Shown here: positions 1 to 8,477 of the stretch, piece after piece | Layout of the letters: each line of letters starts with the position of its first letter | How positions within the stretch are numbered: the stretch's first letter is position 1 | NCBI GenBank assembly: GCA_944381085.1 | Contig: CALWJX010000003.1 | Location: 62,001 to 126,000 of the forward strand | Length of the DNA stretch: 64,000 nt | Source: an uncultured Clostridia bacterium | GTDB lineage: Bacteria; Bacillota; Clostridia; Oscillospirales; CAG-272 | Reading direction: 5' to 3' | The notes under the pieces: generated by a model | The model's database searches: none | What the model saw: the letters and a program-made list of their open reading frames with translations, nothing else | Told to the model about the DNA's origin: nothing | Made by a program: the position numbers and the translations under genes

Positions 1-65
1 CTTTACAATGTCCAAGATGCCACACGGCAACAACGGTATGCAAAGTATCCTAAATTTACTTTATT

Positions 66-94
66 ATAATACCACATCAAACCGGTTTTGTCAA
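66..94 (-). promoter_or_regulatory. sigma-A promoter reading off the left edge
   Basis: On the minus strand TTGACA (89-94) is followed after 17 bp by TATTAT (66-71). This is a near-consensus housekeeping promoter firing leftwards, so the gene it serves lies beyond the left edge. Only about 60 bases of its leader are inside the window. Confidence 0.6.
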
Positions 95-562
95 GTATCA
101 GAATGTTCACAAAGTTTTCACTTCCCACCTTCATGTGCGGTTTTGTAAATGTCACGAAATGTTCACACAATTTCATATTTTGATTTTTATCTGTGGGAAA
201 AATCACTTATAAAAGCATTATGTGAATTTAATTCACCAATCTTTTGCAATATGACTTTTGGATTTGCTTTTCAGAATGTCATAATCGCATATTTTCTACA
301 TATACTTCGGTTTACAAATTGCAAAGTAAATTATATTTACTATTTCATTTTCTTGTTGAATTTATCAATAACATTCATCTGGCAAATCAAGGGTTTTCTT
401 TTATGCTTTTTGCACAATTTCAGGGTCAAAATTTCTACGCATATACAAATTGCACAAAAATAAAAGATTGAACTCTTATTTTTATTTTTTAAATCGGAGT
501 TCATATTTTCAACCCAATTTATCAAAAAGTTATTTTCAAAACGCGCGTTATTATTGCCCGGG
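95..562. other. AT-rich intergenic region without a gene
   Basis: Roughly 470 bases of AT-rich sequence lie between the leftward promoter and the rlmI promoter. The open frames here are rich in Phe, Ile, Tyr and Asn, have no ribosome binding site and match no family I recognise. I see no RNA gene or repeat. Confidence 0.5.
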
Positions 563-591
563 TTGAATTTGTAAGAATTATATGTTATAAT
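563..591 (+). promoter_or_regulatory. promoter of the rlmI-like gene
   Basis: TTGAAT (563-568) and TATAAT (586-591) are separated by 17 bp, 57 bp before the start codon of the methyltransferase gene. Ribosome binding site AAGGAG follows at about 631-636. Confidence 0.7.
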
Positions 592-647
592 ATTTTATCA
601 CCTTCTGAAAGCGTCAGAAGCAAACCTTATAAAGGAGCGGATACATA

Positions 648-2096
648 ATGAAACTTACCGCAAACACAGAGCCCGAAAAAGAAGAAAGCTCAGAATCTCA
701 AAAAGAAAACCCGCATAGAACAAATTCCGTAAACGCAAACGCGCAAAACGTCAAAGAGGCAAAAGCCAAAGCATTAAATCCCATTCCCGCGCAGCCGTCC
801 AGCAATATTTCAGCGGACGCCAATGAAATATACGTCAAAGCAAACCGGAGCGCGGACGGTTTGCCCAAAATAAAATTAACCGTAAGCGAAAAAGCGGAAA
901 AGTCCCTGAGAGGAGGACACGTCTGGGTTTACCGCGACGAGATCAAAGACATCTGCGGCGATTTCGAAAACGGAGACATCGCGGACGTATATTCGCAGAA
1001 TGCCAAATATCTCGGCTCAGGATTTCTCAATCTCAATTCAAAAATCGCGGTCCGTATCATTTCAAAAAACCGAAATGATCGCTTTACACCGGAATTCTGG
1101 AAAAGGCGAATAAGATATTCGGTTTCTTACCGGAAAGCGGTAATGAACGATGAGGATTTTAAATGCTGCCGGCTGATTTTCGGAGAAGCGGACACGTTTC
1201 CGGGGCTTGTCGTCGACCGTTACAACGATATACTGTCGGTTCAGGCGGCGTCTCTGGGAATAGAAAAAATAAAGGACATAATATTCCCCGCCCTCATAAA
1301 CGTGCTCGGAGACGAATTCGGAGTGCACATCAGGGCAATCTATGAGCGCAACGACCTTAATATCAGAACGCTTGAGGGAATGAAAGAATACAAATCATTT
1401 TACGCTTTTCCGTCATCCGAAAAAGCCCCCGCGAACTACCCGGACGGCATAACCATCATAAAAGAAAACAACATTATGTACGAGGTGGACTATATAAACG
1501 GGCAGAAAACCGGATTTTTTCTGGACCAGAAATACAACCGGGCTGCCATACAGAACATAGCAAGGGACAAGCAGGTGCTTGATTGTTTTACTCACACCGG
1601 TTCATTCGGGCTCAACGCCGCTTTCGCGGGCGCCGAGCATGTAACAAGCGTGGATATATCGGCAAGCGCGCTGGAAACCGCGCGAAAAAACGCCGCGTTA
1701 AATCATCTTGAAGATAAAATAACATATGTACAGTCGGACGTATTTGATTTTCTCGATAATTTAATCAAAAACAAAGAAAGCAGGTACAATTTTGTAATAC
1801 TCGACCCTCCTCCCTTCGCAAAAAGCAGAAGTATTTTGAGAAACGCGATCAAAGGCTATCGGGAATTAAACCGGAAAGCCATGCAGATACTGCCCAGAGG
1901 CGGATATCTCGCCACCTGCTCATGCTCGCATTTCATGACAGATGCATATTTCAGACAAATGCTGCATAATGCCGCGTCCGACGCGAGTGTTTCCCTGCGT
2001 CAGGTTGACGCGCGCGCTCAGTCGCCGGACCACCCGATTTTATGGAATGTACCCGAGACAAATTATCTTAAATTTTATATTTTTCAAATCGTTTAA
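648..2096 (+). CDS. rlmI: class I rRNA methyltransferase, RlmI-like (PUA + SAM domain)
   Basis: Predicted S-adenosylmethionine-dependent 23S rRNA cytosine-5 methyltransferase of the RlmI/RlmK-like family (482 aa). After residue 75 a PUA-type RNA-binding segment begins (about residues 76-150). The Rossmann methyltransferase domain follows, with FFLDQKYNR, the SAM-binding VLDCFTHTGSFGLNAA and the motif LDPPPFAKS. The first about 75 residues are low-complexity, rich in Glu, Asn, Ala and Ser, and are not part of the family fold; the start is supported by AAGGAG seven to eleven bases upstream and by the promoter at 563-591. It is monocistronic: about 300 bases and a new promoter separate it from the response regulator. 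Family assignment is strong; the exact target base is inferred from the family. Confidence 0.88.
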   Translation: MKLTANTEPEKEESSESQKENPHRTNSVNANAQNVKEAKAKALNPIPAQPSSNISADANEIYVKANRSADGLPKIKLTVSEKAEKSLRGGHVWVYRDEIKDICGDFENGDIADVYSQNAKYLGSGFLNLNSKIAVRIISKNRNDRFTPEFWKRRIRYSVSYRKAVMNDEDFKCCRLIFGEADTFPGLVVDRYNDILSVQAASLGIEKIKDIIFPALINVLGDEFGVHIRAIYERNDLNIRTLEGMKEYKSFYAFPSSEKAPANYPDGITIIKENNIMYEVDYINGQKTGFFLDQKYNRAAIQNIARDKQVLDCFTHTGSFGLNAAFAGAEHVTSVDISASALETARKNAALNHLEDKITYVQSDVFDFLDNLIKNKESRYNFVILDPPPFAKSRSILRNAIKGYRELNRKAMQILPRGGYLATCSCSHFMTDAYFRQMLHNAASDASVSLRQVDARAQSPDHPILWNVPETNYLKFYIFQIV

Positions 2097-2203
2097 ATCG
2101 GCCATTGCAACAATAAATTGATTTTTAAATTTATTATTAATATTTTTTTACCGATACCGAGTCCGTATAATTCGGCTTAAACAAATCTTAATTTTTACAT
2201 ATA

Positions 2204-2232
2204 TTGATTTTTAAAAATATTCGGTATATAAT
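2204..2232 (+). promoter_or_regulatory. promoter of the two-component operon
   Basis: TTGATT (2204-2209), 17 bp, TATAAT (2227-2232). It leaves an approximately 155-nt leader before the response regulator start at 2394. I do not recognise a riboswitch in that leader. Confidence 0.65.
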
Positions 2233-2393
2233 AAAATCATCATCCGGCGAAATTCAAACGCAAGCAGCGCCGAATGTTGTCTTTTCAATAAAGCAGCCGC
2301 GGGTTAAAAATCCGCATATCAATGAATTTAAAGACAAAAATCAAATAAGCCACATGCGGCTATTGCCGCAAGGATATCAAAGAAAGGACAATT

Positions 2394-3086
2394 ATGTACA
2401 ATATACTGATATGCGATGACGAACGTGATATAGTAAGATCTTTGGAAATTTATTTAAAAGCGGAAAACTACAACACATTCTGCGCTTATAACGGAAAAGA
2501 AGCGCTTGAAATCGTATCGCAAAACGATATCCATCTCGTATTAATGGATATCATGATGCCGGAAACCGACGGCATCTCCGCAATGATAGAGCTCAGAAAA
2601 AGCACAAATATACCGGTCATATTATTGACCGCAAAAAGCGAGGACAGCGATAAAATTCTGGGGCTTAACGTCGGCGCCGACGATTATATAACCAAGCCAT
2701 TCAATCCCGTCGAGCTTCTGGCAAGAGTGCGCTCATGTCTGCGCAGATATATGCAGCTCGGAGGCGGAACGCTCAAAACCGCACAGATAACCATTGGTGA
2801 AATAACCCTTGACGACAATGAAAAAAGCGTTACGGTGGGAAACGAGCCGGTAAGTCTGACGCCTACCGAGTTCGAGATTCTTAAGCTTTTTATGACCAAT
2901 CCGGGAAAGGTTTTTTCGCCGAAGGAAATTTACAAGCAGGTCTGGAACGACCTGCCGTACGGCTCCGAGGGAACTGTAGCCGTTCACATAAGACACCTGC
3001 GCGAAAAAATCGAAATAAACCCCGCCGACCCAAGATACCTAAAGGTAGTATGGGGACAGGGATATAAAATGGACAATACAAAATAA
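2394..3086 (+). CDS. OmpR/PhoB-family response regulator
   Basis: A 230-aa transcriptional regulator. An N-terminal receiver domain (about 1-115) carries the acidic pair DDE near residue 8, the phospho-acceptor Asp52 in LVLMDIMMPE, the conserved Thr in LLTAKS and Lys in TKPF. A C-terminal winged-helix DNA-binding domain (about 135-228) includes SLTPTEFEILKLF and VWGQGYK. It is followed 65 bp later by a histidine kinase on the same strand, which is its likely partner. The ribosome binding site is AAAGGA five bases before ATG. The target genes cannot be read from the sequence; VanR/RegX-like regulators of this shape commonly respond to envelope stress, which is only an inference here. Confidence 0.93.
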   Translation: MYNILICDDERDIVRSLEIYLKAENYNTFCAYNGKEALEIVSQNDIHLVLMDIMMPETDGISAMIELRKSTNIPVILLTAKSEDSDKILGLNVGADDYITKPFNPVELLARVRSCLRRYMQLGGGTLKTAQITIGEITLDDNEKSVTVGNEPVSLTPTEFEILKLFMTNPGKVFSPKEIYKQVWNDLPYGSEGTVAVHIRHLREKIEINPADPRYLKVVWGQGYKMDNTK

Positions 3087-3151
3087 AATTTTCCGACTAT
3101 ATAGACCCTTTTATAATTCCGTAAATCAATTGCAAAGAGGAATATATTATA

Positions 3152-5455
3152 ATGGATACGAAAAGGTTAAACAAATACGGACTCGCGTCAAAAACCGTCG
3201 CCATCATTTTTCTTACGGTGATATGCGTCGCCATGATTTTAAACGTATGCGCGATATGTCTGGCATACGGATTCGGACTGTATTCGGGTCAAGGCGCCGC
3301 GGGCGCTTCCGATTCTTCATTTTACGATTATACTTTGGACAATATTGTTTACACGGATTTTCAGAACTATATCCATTTTCTCGCCAAAAACAGTCCGACA
3401 AGCGACTATTCGGAAGAGATAGAATATTTCAGAAAACTTTATTCATCGGAAAATACAAATATAAGATTTACAATTATCGACAGTCAAGGCAATACTCTCG
3501 CGCAAAATCTTGACGGATATCCGGACGGTCTGCCGTCAACCGCCAACAGCTATACTTTTCCCATTATTTTTGTTGATAAGGTAAGTACGCAGACATTGTA
3601 TTTCAACTCGTATGAAGAATGTATCGACGAGATCGAAAGACTTGAAGACATGCAAAACGGACCTTATCTTGAATTTGATATAAGCGGACCGTTTTACACC
3701 GATGAAAGTCAGACCGAAATTGGTAGCGCCGAAAGCGAAGAAACCGGCGCGGCTGAAACAACAAGCGCCGGCGAAGCAGCGCCAAGCGCCTCGGAAACCG
3801 CAACAACAAGTACGGAAAACAATACTCAGGCAGAGGAAAAGCAGCTTAATAATGTAAAATATGTAAGCATGTTCTCATACAGCGAATACGAAACCACGGC
3901 AAATAACGACTCAGCCGTTCAGCCTCAATATTATATAGTCGTAAAATCAACTCAGGGCAGCGTAAAAAACATCTATCTTGAGGCGTGTGTAAGCAAAAAC
4001 CTGACCGCTCATGACAGTTTTTATTATATCTCTCGGTTTGTAAGCTTTCTCGATATCGTCAAATATCACATTCTTTACACGTTGATAATTCTTATAACCG
4101 TATTCGCCTGCGTAACAGTATTTTTGTGTTCGGCAGCCGGGAGGAGAAAAGGAGAGGAAACGGTACGTCCGAACTTCATAGACCGTATTCCGTTTGACCT
4201 GCTGCTTATAATATATGTATCTTTGTCCGTCTTAATATTGGGCATCTGCCTTGAGGCGATTTACTTTGCGTTTCCCAACGCCTTCTGGCTGGAAATTTTC
4301 TTTTTCATACTGTCGCTCATCCTCGTGTCGCTGATGTTCATTTCGTTTATCATGACTCTCGCGACCAGAATCAAACTCGGAAAATGGTACAGAAACACTT
4401 TGATTTTCATTGTTCTGTATTTCATATACCGCCAGCTGAAAAAATTCTTTCTGTTTATAGGCAGATGCATACACAACCTGCGTTCGCTCACAAAAGGCAT
4501 AATTTTCATAGCGGTATTTCTGATTCTGGATGTTCTGATTTTTTCACGGCTCAACTATATGGTCTGGTTTTTCAGAACAGGCGCGATTGCCGTATTGGTC
4601 CTTATGTTTTCGCTTGAAATAGACGCCTTGAAAAAGGGCGGCAAAAAAATCGCGGGCGGAGACCTCGACAGTAAAATAGACACCCGTAACCTTCATTTCG
4701 ACATGAAAGACATCGCGGAGAACTTTAATCACATAGGAGAGGGACTGTCAAACGCGGTGGCGGAGCAAACCAAGAGCGAAAGAATGAAAACAGAGCTGAT
4801 AACCAATGTTTCCCACGACATAAAAACCCCTTTGACCTGCATTATTAACTATATAGACCTCCTGAAAAAAGAGGAAATAAATTCGCCAACGGCAAAAGAA
4901 TACATTGATATAATCGACCGCCAGGCATACAGGCTGAAAAAACTGACCGAAGACTTAGTCGAAGCTTCAAAGGCGTCAACCGGGAATATAGCCGTCAACA
5001 AGGAGAAAATCGACATAAACCTGTTGCTGTCACAGGCTGCCGGAGAATACGAGGATAAATTAAAGGAAAAACAAATAGAGCTGGTTTTGTCATACAGCGA
5101 AGAAAGCGCATATATAGAATGTGACGGAAGGCTCATGTGGCGTGTGCTTGACAATCTCTTAAGCAACATCGGCAAATACGCGCAGGAACACACAAGAGTA
5201 TATATCTCCTCCGAAAAAAGCAACGGCAAAGTAAACCTCACATTCAAAAACGTATCAAAATATCAGCTCAATATTTCCGCCGACGAACTTACCGAAAGAT
5301 TTGTCAGAGGCGACAGTTCAAGAAATACCGAAGGCAGCGGCTTGGGACTGTCCATAGCCAAAAACCTTACCGAGCTTCAGGGCGGCATGTTCAAAATAGA
5401 AATTGACGGCGACCTGTTCAAAACCAATATCGTATTTGCCGAGAAACAGGACTGA
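3152..5455 (+). CDS. membrane sensor histidine kinase with multi-TM input region
   Basis: A 767-aa sensor kinase. A first membrane segment lies at about residues 14-45. A large extracytoplasmic region (about 46-300) follows and contains a Ser/Thr/Glu/Ala-rich low-complexity stretch near residues 190-235. Several further hydrophobic segments lie between about 308 and 490, then a HAMP-like linker. The dimerisation/phospho-acceptor box NVSHDIKTPLT has its histidine at about residue 555. The C-terminal ATPase domain shows the N box LDNLLSNIGKYA and the G box GSGLGLSIAKNL. It is the second gene of the operon with the response regulator, and a hairpin terminator follows at 5592-5627. The four extra TM segments before the HAMP region are more than a classical two-TM sensor has. 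The signal sensed is unknown. Confidence 0.93.
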   Translation: MDTKRLNKYGLASKTVAIIFLTVICVAMILNVCAICLAYGFGLYSGQGAAGASDSSFYDYTLDNIVYTDFQNYIHFLAKNSPTSDYSEEIEYFRKLYSSENTNIRFTIIDSQGNTLAQNLDGYPDGLPSTANSYTFPIIFVDKVSTQTLYFNSYEECIDEIERLEDMQNGPYLEFDISGPFYTDESQTEIGSAESEETGAAETTSAGEAAPSASETATTSTENNTQAEEKQLNNVKYVSMFSYSEYETTANNDSAVQPQYYIVVKSTQGSVKNIYLEACVSKNLTAHDSFYYISRFVSFLDIVKYHILYTLIILITVFACVTVFLCSAAGRRKGEETVRPNFIDRIPFDLLLIIYVSLSVLILGICLEAIYFAFPNAFWLEIFFFILSLILVSLMFISFIMTLATRIKLGKWYRNTLIFIVLYFIYRQLKKFFLFIGRCIHNLRSLTKGIIFIAVFLILDVLIFSRLNYMVWFFRTGAIAVLVLMFSLEIDALKKGGKKIAGGDLDSKIDTRNLHFDMKDIAENFNHIGEGLSNAVAEQTKSERMKTELITNVSHDIKTPLTCIINYIDLLKKEEINSPTAKEYIDIIDRQAYRLKKLTEDLVEASKASTGNIAVNKEKIDINLLLSQAAGEYEDKLKEKQIELVLSYSEESAYIECDGRLMWRVLDNLLSNIGKYAQEHTRVYISSEKSNGKVNLTFKNVSKYQLNISADELTERFVRGDSSRNTEGSGLGLSIAKNLTELQGGMFKIEIDGDLFKTNIVFAEKQD

Positions 5456-5591
5456 TCAACAAAGCTTTCCGATTCTAAGTTGTATTAATGTTAATTCAAA
5501 TATAATAACCAACCTTGCTACGACCTCAGACTTTTAAACAACGATTTAAAACAGACGAATTATAAACTTGCGCTCGGTCTTAACGCGCAAT

Positions 5592-5629
5592 AAACCACTT
5601 GCCCCGTAACGGCGGCAAGTGGTTTTTAC
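5592..5629 (+). terminator. intrinsic terminator of the two-component operon
   Basis: A perfect 12-bp stem (AAACCACTTGCC at 5592-5603, GGCAAGTGGTTT at 5614-5625) ends in a T run. It lies 136 bases downstream of the kinase stop codon. The rest of 5456-5855 holds nothing recognisable. Confidence 0.8.
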
Positions 5630-5855
5630 ACTGAAAATATATAATCGAATTTTCTTACAAATAAGCAATCGGTATACGCTCGCGGAAGCCTTAACGGCGC
5701 AAAGAAAAAACTCCCGTTTTAAAATTGCCGTATTACATATGTATGCCGACCATAACTCAGGCAAGCGTCAATCGAATCGCAGTTGGCCTCAAAAGTTGAT
5801 TTTTTGTTTATTTTTCAATTAAATGTAGAATAATCGCTTTATAAAACCGTTTGTG

Positions 5856-6470
5856 TTATAAAGCATATATATTTACACTTTCCCGTAATAGTGTGCAAAG
5901 AGCAACCGTCGCGGTCTCATATTCAAAGTCAAGAAAAAAATTGTCAGATCCGAAAAAATCACATTGCGCGAACCCCCGCGCGAGGGTTATGTCAAGCATT
6001 TTTGTATAAGCCTCTTTTGCCGTCCAGACCTTCAAAAAATTCTTGGTATTCTTTGATACAAAAGCCCTTTCACCGGAATTAAAAAACCTTGTCGATATCA
6101 ATTCGATTTTATCCTGAGTAATTTTTTTTGTTTCAATGTCTATTCCCACTTCGGTCGAAGAAATCACGCAGGCGAAACAATCTTCCGAGTGAGAAAGACT
6201 GAACCGCACCCCAGAATTTGCAAAATACGGCTTATTATTGGCTGATCTCTCCAATATAAGTCCGCTTTCGCGGACTCCGGCTTTGCGGAGCAACCATACA
6301 AGTCCGTTTAACGCGCAAAGGCTTTGCTTTATCAAGTCCGGATTTTTACGTGAAAGAATATTGTCTATATATTTATCCGTCTGTCGGTTGCAAAAAGAGT
6401 TTTTTAAGTATTCAGCCGTATCACGCGCCGAAAAAGAAGCGTCAAATCTACCGCAGCAAACAAAAGTCAT
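5856..6470 (-). CDS. 4'-phosphopantetheinyl transferase, Sfp-type
   Basis: A 204-aa enzyme predicted to transfer 4'-phosphopantetheine from CoA to a conserved serine of an acyl or peptidyl carrier protein in the cytosol. The diagnostic motifs are SLSHSED (about 91-97), VGIDIET with magnesium ligands Asp111 and Glu113, and FLKVWTAKEAYTK with Glu153. The length fits the Sfp/AcpT class rather than the shorter AcpS. Its start codon lies one base beyond the hprK stop codon, so it is co-transcribed and probably translationally coupled to hprK. No polyketide or peptide synthetase lies in the window, so it may serve the fatty-acid carrier protein or a distant locus. Confidence 0.85.
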   Translation of the reverse strand: MTFVCCGRFDASFSARDTAEYLKNSFCNRQTDKYIDNILSRKNPDLIKQSLCALNGLVWLLRKAGVRESGLILERSANNKPYFANSGVRFSLSHSEDCFACVISSTEVGIDIETKKITQDKIELISTRFFNSGERAFVSKNTKNFLKVWTAKEAYTKMLDITLARGFAQCDFFGSDNFFLDFEYETATVALCTLLRESVNIYAL

Positions 6471-6471
6471 A

Positions 6472-7401
6472 TCAGACGCCCATCTGTCCCATAAGTTTTT
6501 TACTGAATTCTTCCGCGGTATTATATCCCATTTTCTTCTGCCTGTTGTTCATCGCGGCAATCTCAAGAATAATCGCCAGATTGCGCCCCGGTTTTACCGG
6601 AATGGTAATCGCCGGAATTTTAATGCCCAGAATGTCAAAATTCTGGTCGTCGATTCCCAGTCGGTCATACATTTTTCCCTGCACCCAAGGCTCAAGATTA
6701 ATTACAAGGTCGATTTTTTCGGTCTCCTTGACCGCTCCCATTCCGAAGAGCCGGCGAACGTCAACAATGCCAATTCCCCTTAGCTCCACATAGTGCCGTA
6801 TTATCTCGGGCGCGCTTCCCACAAGCGTTTTCGCGGAAACCCGCTTTATCTCGACCGCGTCGTCCGCAATCAGCCGATGCCCTCTTTTCACAAGCTCAAT
6901 GGCGGTCTCGCTTTTTCCTACCCCACTGTCTCCAAGCAGCAAAAGTCCCTCGCCGTAAACCTCTACAAGTACTCCGTGGCGTGTAATGCGCGGCGCGAGG
7001 TAGGTATTAAGAGAACTTATGAGCGACGCCATTATAGGACTTGTCTTTTCTTTTGTCCTCAGAATCGGCACTCCGAACTTACGCGCGTTTGTCGCCATTT
7101 CCTCGAATACCGGGAGCCCAGAGGTGTAAATGACCGCGTTGGGGTGCGCGCTTATAAAGTTATATATCTTTACGCTTCGCTCCTCGTCGCTCAGCTCGGA
7201 GAGATAACGATGCTCGGCGTTTCCGATAAGATGCAGGCGTTCCGCGTCGAAAATTTCATAAAAGCCGGTAAGAGCGAGACCGGGACGCATGACCTCCGGA
7301 GTCTGAACAAGTATGCTGTCAAAATTGTCGGGGATAACCACTTTTTCAAGACCAAACTCGTCCGCCAATTTAGAGAGCGGTATGCTGTAAACCTCTTCCA
7401 T
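6472..7401 (-). CDS. hprK: HPr kinase/phosphorylase
   Basis: A bifunctional 309-aa enzyme that phosphorylates and dephosphorylates the regulatory serine of HPr, controlling carbon catabolite repression in Firmicutes. Walker A motif GDSGVGKS is at residues 157-164, followed by the HPr-kinase signature region with HRLIADD and ELRGIGIVDVRRLFG. The N-terminal domain (about 1-130) is of the usual kind and the total length is normal. The start is supported by GGAGGTATTTTTAC just upstream of ATG. It heads an operon with the phosphopantetheinyl transferase. Its presence implies CcpA-type catabolite control, relevant for the glycosidase cluster at 20-28 kb. Confidence 0.96.
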   Translation of the reverse strand: MEEVYSIPLSKLADEFGLEKVVIPDNFDSILVQTPEVMRPGLALTGFYEIFDAERLHLIGNAEHRYLSELSDEERSVKIYNFISAHPNAVIYTSGLPVFEEMATNARKFGVPILRTKEKTSPIMASLISSLNTYLAPRITRHGVLVEVYGEGLLLLGDSGVGKSETAIELVKRGHRLIADDAVEIKRVSAKTLVGSAPEIIRHYVELRGIGIVDVRRLFGMGAVKETEKIDLVINLEPWVQGKMYDRLGIDDQNFDILGIKIPAITIPVKPGRNLAIILEIAAMNNRQKKMGYNTAEEFSKKLMGQMGV

Positions 7402-7554
7402 GTAAAAATACCTCCGTTATTTTTATTCTTAAATATTTTCAATTATTAACTTTATGCAGGCTATGTATAAAACTTTATAAAACCAATTATGAAAGCGGTA
7501 ACTTCCAAAATACACATCATGACAGGATAACAAGGGCTACTCGCCCTGCCCCGG

Positions 7555-7574
7555 CAAACTTTTGAAAAAGTTTG
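7555..7574. repeat. short perfect inverted repeat
   Basis: CAAACTTTT and AAAAGTTTG flank a 2-base centre in the 247-bp gap between hprK and the small gene at 7649. It has no clean T run in either direction, so I do not call it a terminator. The GC-rich flank (GGGCTACTCGCCC at about 7533-7545) forms another small hairpin. Confidence 0.4.
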
Positions 7575-7648
7575 ATCAAAACTTTCGACAAACGTCTTCG
7601 GTCTGACAAAACAGTTCACAATAACTTATTATCGCAAATCTTCGTTAT

Positions 7649-7870
7649 TTAGTCCAAAGGAGATAATTCCATTTTCCGTATATTATCTATCTTAATTATT
7701 TCTACATTCGGACTATCTATTAGACTTATTAATATCGCTTCATCTTCATAAAAATCGTCATTGTACAGCCCTTCAAGAGCAGTTCCGTCTATGAGCGTCA
7801 CTACCACAATATGCTCATATAATTGCATATATCTATTGTGGAATTGTTCAGCTTTAAAATATTTATCCAT
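7649..7870 (-). CDS. small acidic protein of unknown function
   Basis: A 73-aa ORF starting MDKYFKAEQF. The start was chosen because GGAAAGG lies 8 bases upstream of this ATG; a GTG three codons earlier would sit inside the ribosome binding site. The protein has an N-terminal helix-like stretch, then alternating beta-like segments (HIVVVTLIDG, AILISLIDS, VEIIKIDNIRKMEL). A short helix followed by about five strands with an internal Gly is reminiscent of an Sm/LSm-like barrel, but this is a shape argument only. It is a lone gene whose upstream side faces the palindromic repeat array. I do not recognise the family. Confidence 0.6.
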   Translation of the reverse strand: MDKYFKAEQFHNRYMQLYEHIVVVTLIDGTALEGLYNDDFYEDEAILISLIDSPNVEIIKIDNIRKMELSPLD

Positions 7871-8002
7871 TACAACCACCTTTCCAAATTCAGATATACG
7901 CTTCTATAATTTTGACTCTATTATTTCCCTTTTTGTGAGGTCATCTACAAAATAGTTCCATGAGTATTCTATAAAAACAAATTAGTATTTATCTGATTCC
8001 TT

Positions 8003-8301
8003 CACGCTGTATACAAAACCCCGGACAGTTTTACATCAGTAAAACTGCCGCATACAGCAAGTTAAATATCATTTTTTGATTTCTTTACGCTGTATGCAAA
8101 GCCCCGGACAGTTTTACATCAGTAAAACTGCCGCATACAGCACGTCAAATAATATTTGTCCGATTGCTTTACGCTGTATCAATTTGCTAAGGATACAACC
8201 CGGACAGTTTTACGTCAGTAAAACTGCCGCATACAGCCAATAAAATAACATCTATCTGATTTCTTCACGCTGTATGCATATATACCATTATATCATATTT
8301 T
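8003..8301. repeat. palindromic repeat array 1 (83-bp family)
   Basis: There are three units of a nested palindrome plus a terminal half unit. Each unit has outer arms related to GCTGTATGC / GCATACAGC and an inner hairpin CAGTTTTAC-ATCA-GTAAAACTG (GTCA in the third unit). The CCCGG marker falls at 8020, 8103 and 8199: the first two units are exactly 83 bp apart and the third is shifted by 13 bp, because its left outer arm carries an extra stretch. The array ends with a lone left arm at 8268-8276 followed by an AT-rich tail (CATATATACCATTATATCAT). It lies between two divergently transcribed genes (7649-7870 minus, 8478 plus). The same family forms array 2 at 57.4 kb. Confidence 0.9.
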
Positions 8302-8477
8302 ACGGCTTTTTCAATGTAAAATGCAAAAAAAATTTATTTATCATGAAAAATGTAATTTCAATTCACATCTCCGTCATAAAAATGAGTTATAATTATTTTG
8401 AGTTTACATTTTCAACACATTCCGAAAAAACAAGTCAATAAACCCAAACATATGTTGTTCAATCGAAAGGAGATACA

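Noticed and set aside
149-463. 104-aa ORF
   Set aside because: AT-driven composition, no ribosome binding site and no family resemblance.
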